Source: Pseudomonas fluorescens
GTDB taxonomy: Bacteria > Pseudomonadota > Gammaproteobacteria > Pseudomonadales > Pseudomonadaceae
Reading direction: 5' to 3'
NCBI RefSeq assembly: GCF_001902145.1
Contig: NZ_MRST01000025.1
Location: 496,001 to 560,000 of the forward strand
DNA: 64,000 nucleotides
Below the pieces are notes generated by a model that was not told the DNA's origin, ran no database searches, and worked only from the letters and a program-made list of their open reading frames with translations. Positions 17,701 through 26,289 of this stretch are shown piece after piece; the first letter of the stretch is position 1; every line of letters begins with the position of its first letter. The position numbers and the translations under genes were made by a program.

Positions 17701-17730
17701 GCTCACAGAGAGAATCCCGATGTAGGAGGG

Positions 17731-19308
17731 TTAGCCGCAGAGCACTGCGGCGCGTACCGGATCCATGGCTACCAGCGCCGCCAACAAGGCTTCCATGCGC
17801 CGCGCCAGGGTGGGTTTGTCGGCGTCGTTGCGCTGGGCTTTCGCCCGCAGCAGCTTGAGCAGGCGCGCCTTGACCTCGAAATTCAGTTCCGGCTCCCACT
17901 CGGCCAAGGCCTGGCGTTGTGCGGTGGCGTCCAGCTCTGCCAACAGATGGATGGCCAGATCGCTTTTGGCATACTGCTCGGCAACGCGCGCCATCAACAG
18001 GCGCAGCAGCCAGCGTTGGCGCCCGGTGTGGATTCCGGGGCGTGCGGCCAGCCAGGCCAACGCCTGGTCCACCCCGTCACTGTCAGCCTGGGCCACGGCC
18101 TCGCCTTCCAGGGACAGGATGTCGGTATCGCCAGTGGGCGCTGTCATTGCAGGTACGGGTAACCATTGCTGGGGTTGGTTGCCGCTGACGTGCTGGGCAA
18201 TCCACTCGCGGGTGGTCTCATCAGCGAAGGGGCTACCGTCGCTCCAGCACAGCACTTCCAGGCCCGGCAGGCGCTCAAGGAACATGCCCAGGTCACGCTT
18301 GGCGATATCGGCCCAGCGATCCTGCGGCGCGGGTTGTTTGCTCAGTGCCTGATACAGGTACCACTGCAAGTCCAGCCAGAAATGGTTCACCCCCTCGGCA
18401 TAGATCCGCTCGACCTGCTCGATCAACTCCGACCAATTCTGTTGCAGGTACAAACGTTTGAGCTGTGCCCGATAGTCACTGCGCGGTGGCGTAAGGCGCG
18501 TGTTGTTATTCGTATCTTGCGGTGGGGCCTGATGCACCGTGTCCCAACGCAAGCTCTTCATCAGGCGGTGGGCCGCCAGCCAGCCCAAAGGTTGGTCACG
18601 CAGGTACCCCGCCAAGGCCCGGCCGCTGTCCAATAGATCACGCCCGGACTTGACCTGCGCCACTGGCGTATGTGCAGTCGCTTCATGGCTGGCGGTATTC
18701 TGCGGCACCAAAGCGTCCATGCCCCCGGACTGCGCCAATCTCGCCGACAGGGCGGCATACAGCGGTTCCAAATTTGGACGCTGCTCCTGCGGCCACGCAC
18801 CCAGCCCGCGCTCCAGCCAGGCGAGTGCTGCGGCAGTGCGCTCGGCCTCGGCCTTGACCACTTCCGGGTACAACGACAGCGTGTCCAGCACCTTGCCGCC
18901 GGCCAACCACTCCAGGGCCATCTTGCGGCTGTTGGGGCGGATGGGCAGCACTGCGTCGGCAAAGCGTTCCACCAGCGCGGCGAGCAGGCTGAGGCCGTCA
19001 GCCAGGCCGACTTCGCCGTCCTTGTGTAAGCGTGCCCACAGGTAATAGGTGGCGACACGCAGGTCCTTGCAGTTATGGATCAGCTGCTTCTCCGCCAGTT
19101 GGGCGACCTGCTCGGCATCGGCACCGGAGAGCTTGTTGACCTCTTCGCGCATGCGCTGGAAGTCATCGTCGTAGCCGGGGTCTTCGCCGACGGGGGAGTC
19201 GGTGCTGATGGGGTGCAGCCAGGGCTGCCAGTGAGCGGCTTGCTCGCGGGCGACGGACAGCGCGTCTCGTTCTCCCAGGCAGCGGGCGATTAAGGTGCGC
19301 AGATTCAT
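17731..19308 (-). CDS. tssA: T6SS protein TssA (ImpA/VasJ type)
   Basis: 525 residues. The ImpA N-terminal domain (about 30-160) shows PVGEDPGYDDDFQRMREEV and KDLRVATYYLWARL. The C-terminal VasJ-type domain (about 290-525) includes FWLDLQWYLYQAL and RQRWLLRLLMARVAEQY. TssA organises baseplate docking and tail polymerisation. The start overlaps the tssM stop by four bases (ATGA), so the genes are translationally coupled. Confidence 0.9.
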   Translation of the reverse strand: MNLRTLIARCLGERDALSVAREQAAHWQPWLHPISTDSPVGEDPGYDDDFQRMREEVNKLSGADAEQVAQLAEKQLIHNCKDLRVATYYLWARLHKDGEVGLADGLSLLAALVERFADAVLPIRPNSRKMALEWLAGGKVLDTLSLYPEVVKAEAERTAAALAWLERGLGAWPQEQRPNLEPLYAALSARLAQSGGMDALVPQNTASHEATAHTPVAQVKSGRDLLDSGRALAGYLRDQPLGWLAAHRLMKSLRWDTVHQAPPQDTNNNTRLTPPRSDYRAQLKRLYLQQNWSELIEQVERIYAEGVNHFWLDLQWYLYQALSKQPAPQDRWADIAKRDLGMFLERLPGLEVLCWSDGSPFADETTREWIAQHVSGNQPQQWLPVPAMTAPTGDTDILSLEGEAVAQADSDGVDQALAWLAARPGIHTGRQRWLLRLLMARVAEQYAKSDLAIHLLAELDATAQRQALAEWEPELNFEVKARLLKLLRAKAQRNDADKPTLARRMEALLAALVAMDPVRAAVLCG

Positions 19309-22300
19309 GGGAAACTCCCGTTCTGCGCATAAGGCGTTTCGGCGGCGTTCTCGCTGAGAAATATCTGCTGGGGCAACTTGAAACCCCTTAATTTGAGCAA
19401 CGCCAACGGCCCCGCATCCAATTCGGTGCGCAGGTGCCAGATCAGGTTCAAGCCATCGGGCGCCTTGAGCACCATGCGGTAGCGGCTGTCACCGTCGTCC
19501 AGCGGCGTGACCTGGGCTTTCTCCAGCAGGCGGATCAGGCCCCAGGTACCGGAATAATCACCGAACAGCCGCTCGCCTGTATGTACGCTGGTCCAGCTCA
19601 GGCTGACGCCGGGATAGTCACTGCGCCCCGGCCAGTTGAAACGCTGCCAGCTCTCCTTCTGGTTGAAATACTGGTGCTTGTCGCCGTTGAGGATGAAGGT
19701 GGTTTGCACCACATCGCGTACGGGTTTGCCTTGCAGTTCAAAGCTCAGCCCCATGCCACCGTCGGTGTAGAGCACATCGGCCAGGTCGCTGAGCTGGTTG
19801 ATGGCGGTCAGAAATTGCGGGTTGAAGCGCAGCCCTTGGCTGTGGCGCGGATCGACGACCCAACGGCTGCCCTCCTTGCGCAATACGCCGCTCAATTGCC
19901 GCTGCAAAAATTGCTCGATGCGGCCGGAGTCTGCGCGGATCATCTGGCCCAGCATCGGTAAGGACGCATCGCTGGCAGTGGCTGTAAACGGGTAGCGGCT
20001 GGCGAAAGCGTCGTCCCAATGGCTGACGATCGAGCGTTGCCACTGGCTGTTGATCCCTGCCGCCGACGGTTGCAAAACGCGTTGCCAGGCGTGTTCCAGC
20101 GGCTGCACGAACAGCGTTTGCGCCGCCCCGCCCCACTCGGCCCCCAGGCTGGCGGCCATCAGGCTGCCGTAGGATTGAGTGTCGGTCAGGTCAATGCTTT
20201 TACCTTGAAACACGGTTTGCGCCAGTGCCTGGGTCATTTCCAGGGGATCGGACGCCGTGCTGACTTGCTGCAACTTGAGGCGTACCCGTGTTACCCGTGT
20301 GAGGAAGGCCTGAAGGCTCAAGCTATCAGGGCTGTTCTTGCCCTCCGGGCCTTTGCCCAGCAGAGCCAGCAACGGGCCAAAGGTTGCGTCCAATGGACTG
20401 CTGGGTAGGTGGGCCAGTTGGTCGATCAGCGGCGCCTTGTCCTGCCCGATCAGTTTTTGCGCGGACTTCATGAGCGAGTCGGCCAACGCCTGAGTTCGGG
20501 TGCCCGCCTGACCGTGATAGGCCACGGTGTTCATCAACGCAATCAGTGGGGATTGGCGTACGTCACTCATCAGCGTCAACTGGTCAATCACTTCGGCGAG
20601 GCTCTCGGCCTGCTGCCAGCGCAGGCTATTGAGCAGATCCAGCCAGGCACTGGCGTAGTCCTGGAAGTACCGTTCGGTGAGCCGCTCGCGGAGCTGGTCC
20701 GGGCTCAAGCGGGTGTCGATGTCGGCGGGCTTGTCGCTGAGCACCCAGTCGATTTCCTCGCGGCGGGCTTCGGCGATCTCGTCAATGGCTTGGCGCACCT
20801 GGCCCTCCCAGGCCTGGCGGGTGAATACGCCCGGCACGCTGGCCTCGGTGGAGAACAGGGCCAGGGCATCGGTGTCACCCACCAGTTGGTGAAGGCCCAG
20901 CTCCGGGTAGTGATTGGCGGCGTCATCGAGCAGTTGTTGGTACAGGCTGGCCTCGGCATTGCGTTGACCCAACTGGCCGAGCAGTACCTGCCGGACTTGC
21001 GCCACCAACCTGGGGTCGGCCTGGATGCGCCAGCCGGGATTCGCGGTCAGATGTTCGCCATAGAACCGCCACAGGTTGGGCGCCAAGCTTTGCCATAGCC
21101 CAGGTGATACGCCTATGCGTGTAGGCTCAACGTCGCTCAGGGTTGTGACCAAGAGACTGGCATCGGCTTTTTCCGGGCGCGCCATCATCAAATAGGCTTT
21201 GAGCTGGGCGTAGGCATCGCGGGCACGTTCAGCACGCTCGGGGCTGTCCGGGGCCAGCCTGACCAGCGCGTTGAGCTGTTGGCGCAACGTAGCGGCGGCC
21301 GGGTCGCGGATCAGGCGGTTGTTGGCCTCGACATAACGTGGCCACAGCGTTTCAAGCAGTGCTTGATTTTGGTTCAAGCCAAAGCGTTGATACCACGGAG
21401 CGCCGCCCTGGACGCGATCATCCAGGCGCGCCAGCTCGCGGACCAATTCATTGAGGGCCTGGAGTTGTTCGTCACCTTGCGAAGAGTGTTGCAGGGCTGC
21501 AAGTGAGGTATGTATCTGGGCGATCTGCGCGCGGTTGCTGACGAAAGACAGCAACAGTCCTACTCCCCAGAGCATGACCAATCCCAAGGCCAGCGCATAG
21601 GTGATTCGGTGTGCGCCCCAGCCCAATCGACGGCCACTGGCCGCTTTATCGTTGAGAACGCCTTGCCAGGCCGTATTCACCGGCCAAAAGTGTTCAAGCG
21701 TGCTCTCAACAGGCGGCACCGGCAAACTGAACCACAGGCCGCGTAACGGTACACCGCGGGAAAACTCGCCCAATAGCGGCGTCAATACCTGGCGCCAGCG
21801 GGCAATGCCCTCGGCCTGCAAATCGCGGGACAGCCGCAGGAGGAAGTCATGGGTCACGGCATCATGCATTTGCGCCAGGCCTGCGCGGCGCAAGGGGTCG
21901 AGCAAGCTATCCAGACTGTTTTCTAGAGCCAAGGGGGTCACACGTGATGGCAGCAGGCAGCCCACGGGTTGGCTATCACGATCGTCCTGAGACCATGCGC
22001 TGTCGCCCACCTGCCATAGGTGCAGCGGCAGTTGCCAACGCAACGCACGGGCCAGGTTTTGCAAGCGACGGGCACCGGCACTCATGGCGGCGGCATCGGT
22101 GCATTGGTCTTTGCTCAATGCCCAAACCACCCCATTGAGCGCACGCCTGCGGCACAGACCACGCCACTGCAAAAGCAACGACTCTTGCGGTTCACCTTGG
22201 ACGCTGCCGGCCCACAGCAGCACGGTGCTCTGTCCTTCCAGCCAACGCTGCTCGCTCAACCCTGGGGCAATCGCCTCGATCTGCTCAGGCTCACCGGCCA

Positions 22301-22667
22301 CCAACAAGAGTCGAATTCTTCGCCGCCAAAAGAAGCCATGGTGTTCGCGCAGATCCGTGAGCAGCTTTTCCCATGGAAGGACGTTTCCCTTCGAAGGCGT
22401 TAAAGCAGGAGTGTTCAGATCGTCGCCAATGGCTTGCTGATACGACGAGCCAACAACCCTGCGTACCAGCAATTGAAAACCACCTAGTATTGCCAGTAAT
22501 AAAAGAGTCACCCCTACGGTTACTGACCACCAAGTAGTTTGCTCATCTCGCCCAAGACGCATACCTAACAGTTCGGGCGACCACCACACTAGCAGGCATA
22601 CAGATATAGCTACCACCAACACCAAACCAACAAGACCCCACCACCATCTCGAACGACGACTGTTCAT
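19305..22667 (-). CDS. tssM: T6SS inner-membrane protein TssM (IcmF)
   Basis: 1120 residues. Two N-terminal transmembrane helices (about 10-28 and 46-66), a cytosolic segment, a third helix (about 360-380, ALALGLVMLWGVGLLLSFVS) and a large periplasmic part with the IcmF-related and C-terminal TssM domains (ANPGWRIQ; FNWPGRSDYPGVSLSW). Where many TssM proteins carry a Walker A loop, this one reads LLLVAGEPEQIEAIAPGLSE, without GxxxxGKT, so nucleotide binding there is unlikely. It spans the inner membrane and contacts TssJ and TssL. Confidence 0.93.
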   Translation of the reverse strand: MNSRRSRWWWGLVGLVLVVAISVCLLVWWSPELLGMRLGRDEQTTWWSVTVGVTLLLLAILGGFQLLVRRVVGSSYQQAIGDDLNTPALTPSKGNVLPWEKLLTDLREHHGFFWRRRIRLLLVAGEPEQIEAIAPGLSEQRWLEGQSTVLLWAGSVQGEPQESLLLQWRGLCRRRALNGVVWALSKDQCTDAAAMSAGARRLQNLARALRWQLPLHLWQVGDSAWSQDDRDSQPVGCLLPSRVTPLALENSLDSLLDPLRRAGLAQMHDAVTHDFLLRLSRDLQAEGIARWRQVLTPLLGEFSRGVPLRGLWFSLPVPPVESTLEHFWPVNTAWQGVLNDKAASGRRLGWGAHRITYALALGLVMLWGVGLLLSFVSNRAQIAQIHTSLAALQHSSQGDEQLQALNELVRELARLDDRVQGGAPWYQRFGLNQNQALLETLWPRYVEANNRLIRDPAAATLRQQLNALVRLAPDSPERAERARDAYAQLKAYLMMARPEKADASLLVTTLSDVEPTRIGVSPGLWQSLAPNLWRFYGEHLTANPGWRIQADPRLVAQVRQVLLGQLGQRNAEASLYQQLLDDAANHYPELGLHQLVGDTDALALFSTEASVPGVFTRQAWEGQVRQAIDEIAEARREEIDWVLSDKPADIDTRLSPDQLRERLTERYFQDYASAWLDLLNSLRWQQAESLAEVIDQLTLMSDVRQSPLIALMNTVAYHGQAGTRTQALADSLMKSAQKLIGQDKAPLIDQLAHLPSSPLDATFGPLLALLGKGPEGKNSPDSLSLQAFLTRVTRVRLKLQQVSTASDPLEMTQALAQTVFQGKSIDLTDTQSYGSLMAASLGAEWGGAAQTLFVQPLEHAWQRVLQPSAAGINSQWQRSIVSHWDDAFASRYPFTATASDASLPMLGQMIRADSGRIEQFLQRQLSGVLRKEGSRWVVDPRHSQGLRFNPQFLTAINQLSDLADVLYTDGGMGLSFELQGKPVRDVVQTTFILNGDKHQYFNQKESWQRFNWPGRSDYPGVSLSWTSVHTGERLFGDYSGTWGLIRLLEKAQVTPLDDGDSRYRMVLKAPDGLNLIWHLRTELDAGPLALLKLRGFKLPQQIFLSENAAETPYAQNGSFP

Positions 22668-22676
22668 CAGATTTCC

Positions 22677-23909
22677 CTAGCTCATAGAGGGTGGCATGAC
22701 CACCGAGCACCAAAGCCGCGATCCGGCGGTGCTATCTCCGCTGAAGATGAAGTGCGGCTTGTCTTCTCCGCGAATTAATTCCACCGCAGCAGCTATCGCT
22801 ACCCAGGGCGCCGCACACTGCGGATTACCCAAGCAGGCATCCAGGTCATGTAAGCCTTGTTTGTGTTCTGCGAGCAAAGGCGCTGCACCAATTGCCATCG
22901 TGATCGCCGCCCTGCGAGCAGGAGCGGCTCCCACAACCCAAGCATGCCCAATCGACAATGCCTGAACCGGAACCCAATCAAGAGCTTGGCTGGTTGCGTA
23001 GAGCAAACTCTCAGAGGTTGGTTCACGCTCCTGTTCAGGACGATGCAGATAAGCCATCGGCTCCAGCAGGGTTTGAGTTCTACGATTACCAAGTAACAAC
23101 CCCACCACTGCTTCAGCAGTACCTTGCGCTACAGCAGGAGCAACCTGAAACGCCACCACCAGCAATAACGCCTGATCATTAACGCGTGCATCCAGCCAAG
23201 CATCGACTACTGATAAACCGGTGCCCTCAAGTCGAGTGACTGCCTGGCGAATGCCAGACTCAGACCAGGCCTCCTGCCACAGCTCGCTCAAATTTCTTTC
23301 GGGAATACTGCTGTTCATATCCAACAACAACGCCAGCGGCTTATCCTCTGGCAGTTGCTTCAACACCTTGGCGATATCAATCAGCACCTGCTGCAAGACT
23401 CGACGCAGTAGTATTTCAGGTGACTCACCTTGCTCAGGTGGCAGGCGACTGTGGCGAATTCTTTCTTTACTGACCAGCCAATCAGGCTGGACATTCAACA
23501 CCTTCGTACCCTTGTGCAACCCATCCCGCTGCACCTCGCGGCTTTCTGCTCCCTGCTCACGCAGTGCGGTATACAGGCTAACCGCCAACACTTGTTGCGA
23601 TCGGCGTCCCCTACACACTTTCTGCTTATGATCCGTTTCGCGCTCGTCATTCCAAGCATCAACCACAGAACACTTACCGAGATATAGCGCAGCACGTACT
23701 ACGCTCAACACACACCAAATTCCAAACGGCACACCCAGTGCTATCAACCAAAATCCATTTGGCTGATGAGTAAAAATGTCACCTGCCAACCACACTGTCA
23801 GCGCCAGTCCCAATAGCAACAATAGGCCCAGCAAAAGCAGCCAACGCCACACACGCGGCGCTGCGGGTGCGAACATAATAGGAGGGATTTTATCCAGTTT
23901 GACCGGCAC
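22677..23909 (-). CDS. T6SS-associated membrane protein of unknown function
   Basis: 410 residues. Two transmembrane helices lie near the N-terminus (WRWLLLLGLLLLLGLALTVWLAG, about 22-44, and FWLIALGVPFGIWCVLSVV, about 53-71), followed by a roughly 330-residue soluble part with no motif I recognise. It ends in FSGDSTAGSRLWCSVVMPPS. It sits between PAAR and tssM with short spacers (3 and 9 bases), so it is co-transcribed and may be an accessory part of the membrane complex or of effector loading. Base composition is more AT-rich than in tssM. Confidence 0.7.
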   Translation of the reverse strand: MPVKLDKIPPIMFAPAAPRVWRWLLLLGLLLLLGLALTVWLAGDIFTHQPNGFWLIALGVPFGIWCVLSVVRAALYLGKCSVVDAWNDERETDHKQKVCRGRRSQQVLAVSLYTALREQGAESREVQRDGLHKGTKVLNVQPDWLVSKERIRHSRLPPEQGESPEILLRRVLQQVLIDIAKVLKQLPEDKPLALLLDMNSSIPERNLSELWQEAWSESGIRQAVTRLEGTGLSVVDAWLDARVNDQALLLVVAFQVAPAVAQGTAEAVVGLLLGNRRTQTLLEPMAYLHRPEQEREPTSESLLYATSQALDWVPVQALSIGHAWVVGAAPARRAAITMAIGAAPLLAEHKQGLHDLDACLGNPQCAAPWVAIAAAVELIRGEDKPHFIFSGDSTAGSRLWCSVVMPPSMS

Positions 23910-23912
23910 GAT

Positions 23913-24176
23913 TCAGCTCGCTGCCGCATTGGGCAAAGACGACATTAAGGCGCAGCCACAGACACATAAATGCCCGTGAAAAGCTACCGAGACACCGTTA
24001 TCCCGAAAGGTCGGATGCCCCTCGGCAACCACTGTGCGACCGTGACCAGGTACTGGACAACTCACCGGATCACCAACCCGTGCGACACCGATACCGCCAA
24101 ATCTCATCCCTGAGGAACCGGATAGCACCGTACCACCGCCGGTGTTTGTATCGCCGATCCTGATAACTCCCTTCAT
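23913..24176 (-). CDS. PAAR-domain spike tip protein
   Basis: 87 residues from the ATG at 24176: MKGVIRIGDTNTGGGTVLSG, then VARVGDPVSCPVPGHG and FHGHLCVCGCAL. The glycine-rich repeats and the Cys/His residues that bind zinc at the tip are typical of PAAR proteins capping VgrG. The start overlaps the preceding gene by four bases (ATGA). There is no toxin extension, so it is a structural tip or adaptor for a separate effector. Confidence 0.88.
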   Translation of the reverse strand: MKGVIRIGDTNTGGGTVLSGSSGMRFGGIGVARVGDPVSCPVPGHGRTVVAEGHPTFRDNGVSVAFHGHLCVCGCALMSSLPNAAAS

Positions 24177-25216
24177 TGGTGAAACTCCATGCACGACCCA
24201 CCATCGGTCCGTGAAATCAGTGTCCACGTCACTAACTGTTCGTCCTTGTGTGGCAGATGTTGACCTTGTTGCAGATCGATATATTCAAACCCTTGGCGGC
24301 CGAACATTGACCATTTACCCGTGTATGGCGCAGGTTCACCTGACAGCCTGGTGATAAAAGCGCCATCCCGGCAAATAAACTGCGCTTCGCGCTCGGGCCA
24401 GGAATACAACTCCTCCGGTTCCCCGCGAGTAAAGAAGCCTCGCTCTGGCACTTCGATAAATTCACCTTCCACACGGCGGATAAGCGTCCAGCCGGTTTCG
24501 ACCCAACGAGTTTCCTTCCAATCATAGGCACGTTTGCCTGTATCACTCACAAAATCGCTGCGCCTAACGCCTTGCCTCGCTTCAATACCGCCTTCGAAAC
24601 TGTTTGGGTACAACAGACAAGCTGCCGCAAACTCCACATCGGGCAAATAAATACCTATTTGCGCTGCAGGTTGATCTATTTCTAAGCGAACGCTTGGGTC
24701 AAGTTCGTAACGAGGAATGCGGCGCGGTAACTCCTCAACCTGATACAGGCAACCTTGACCGTTATACGTTAATGCACCTTCACTCCAATCTCCCCTGGCA
24801 GTGGACCCAAGTCGCTCATCAAGTTTGGTCGCCCTCTTTTCCGTCAGTGAAATGATCCTTTCCTCCTCCTGGGTCATCCAGTCGGACCAGCATTCACGAA
24901 TGCCTCGAATATTGGACCTCATTGCACGCCCGGCATTGAAGGCCAAGGGGTCGTTATGGGTGCGCTGGATATAGGCATTGATATAAAAGTCACGATCAGG
25001 ACGGATGTTAGGCAGCACACGGCTACCCCAGACCACATCACCTTGTTGCCATTGCGGCTTGCTACGCTGGCGGGGGTCAAGGTTGCTTTGTAAACGAGCA
25101 TAGGCAGCTTCGTGCGCATCAATCCATTCGATGATTGCGTCACGGGTAGCTGCGAAGTGTTCGGCAGAGCTGAAGGTTTCCAGCAGGTAGCATTCGAGGG
25201 GGTGTAGAACGGCCAT
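24173..25216 (-). CDS. Immunity-like protein, copy 2 of a tandem pair
   Basis: 347 residues from MAVLHPLECYLLETFSS. There is no signal peptide or membrane helix. It is aligned end to end with the preceding gene (25218-26276); the C-terminal part (IRRVEGEFIEVPERGFF, LSGEPAPYTGKWSMFGRQGF) is almost identical, the middle more diverged. The position between a candidate effector and PAAR fits a cognate immunity protein, and I have a weak memory of similar proteins being called Imm71/Imm72. An adaptor role is the main alternative. The next gene starts within its stop codon (ATGA). Confidence 0.6.
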   Translation of the reverse strand: MAVLHPLECYLLETFSSAEHFAATRDAIIEWIDAHEAAYARLQSNLDPRQRSKPQWQQGDVVWGSRVLPNIRPDRDFYINAYIQRTHNDPLAFNAGRAMRSNIRGIRECWSDWMTQEEERIISLTEKRATKLDERLGSTARGDWSEGALTYNGQGCLYQVEELPRRIPRYELDPSVRLEIDQPAAQIGIYLPDVEFAAACLLYPNSFEGGIEARQGVRRSDFVSDTGKRAYDWKETRWVETGWTLIRRVEGEFIEVPERGFFTRGEPEELYSWPEREAQFICRDGAFITRLSGEPAPYTGKWSMFGRQGFEYIDLQQGQHLPHKDEQLVTWTLISRTDGGSCMEFHQ

Positions 25217-25217
25217 T

Positions 25218-26276
25218 TCAAGATCTCCGCTTGGGTTCAATGCACGAACCACCATCGGCCCTTGAAATCAGGGTCCACTTCACAGGCTGTTCGTCTATGT
25301 GTGGCAAGCGTTGACCTTGTTGCAGCTCGATATATTCAAACCCTTGGCGGCCGAACATTGACCATTTACCCGTGTATGGCGCAGGTTCACCTGACAACCT
25401 GGTGATAAAAGCACCATCCCGGCAAATAAACTGGGCTTCGCGCTCGGGCCAGGAATACAACTCCTCCGGTTCCCCGCGAGGAAAAAAGCCTCGCTCTGGC
25501 ACTTCGATAAATTCACCTTCCACACGGCGGATAAGCGTCCAGCCGGTTTCGACTCGTTCATCCTCTTTCCAATCGTAATCACGCTTACCCGTATCAGGGT
25601 TAACCCAAGTACCACGCGTGACTCCACGTCGCACTTGTTCGCCGCCCTCAACCCACTCAGAAGGGTATAGAAGGTGTGCCGGTGCAAAATCTACATCGGG
25701 CAAATAGATACCGATCTGTTTAGGACGCTCATCTTTTTCTATACGTACATTTGGATCTAAAACGTAGCGTGGAATACGCCTTGGCAACTCGGCGACTCGG
25801 TACACCCTATCTTGTCCGTTATAAGTTAGATCCCCTTCTTCCCAACTTCCTCCAGTTGTATTTCCCAGCCGACCATCCAGCAGTGTCGCCCGCTCTCGCG
25901 ATCGTGATATAAGCCGCTGCTCTTGCTCCAGCATCCAGCCATCCCAGAACTCGTCAACCCCACGATTCCAGTTATTCAATGTATTCCCCACCCCTTGAAA
26001 GGCTAGCGGGTCGTTATGCGTTCGCAATATATAGGCCTTGATGTAACGATCCCGAGCTGGCCGAATATTGACCAAGACCCGTGTGCCCCAGATCATATCG
26101 CCCTGCTGCCATAACGGCTTGTTGCGATTACGCGGATCAAGCTCTCCCTGAAGCCGAGCATAAGCCGCCTCATGGGCGTCGATCAGTTCTATTACAGCAT
26201 CACGGGTCGAGGCTATATACTCAGCGGAACTGAAGCTCTCCAGCAGATAGCATTCCAACGGGTGCAGTACAGCCAT
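25218..26276 (-). CDS. Immunity-like protein, copy 1 of a tandem pair
   Basis: 352 residues from MAVLHPLECYLLESFSS. It lies 13 bases after the candidate effector and one base before its own paralogue. The sequence is soluble and rich in tryptophan and aromatic residues (KPLWQQGDMIWGTRVL, WNRGVDEFWDGWMLEQE). Being directly downstream of the effector, this copy is the more likely cognate immunity protein; the second copy could protect against a variant toxin. No catalytic motif is visible. Confidence 0.62.
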   Translation of the reverse strand: MAVLHPLECYLLESFSSAEYIASTRDAVIELIDAHEAAYARLQGELDPRNRNKPLWQQGDMIWGTRVLVNIRPARDRYIKAYILRTHNDPLAFQGVGNTLNNWNRGVDEFWDGWMLEQEQRLISRSRERATLLDGRLGNTTGGSWEEGDLTYNGQDRVYRVAELPRRIPRYVLDPNVRIEKDERPKQIGIYLPDVDFAPAHLLYPSEWVEGGEQVRRGVTRGTWVNPDTGKRDYDWKEDERVETGWTLIRRVEGEFIEVPERGFFPRGEPEELYSWPEREAQFICRDGAFITRLSGEPAPYTGKWSMFGRQGFEYIELQQGQRLPHIDEQPVKWTLISRADGGSCIEPKRRS

Positions 26277-26289
26277 AGTCAAGCTCCTC

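Noticed and set aside
16171..18162. 663-residue open frame on the plus strand inside tssF and tssA
   Set aside because: It lies opposite well-supported T6SS genes in GC-rich sequence, has a Gln/His-rich composition typical of antisense shadows, and has no recognisable domain.
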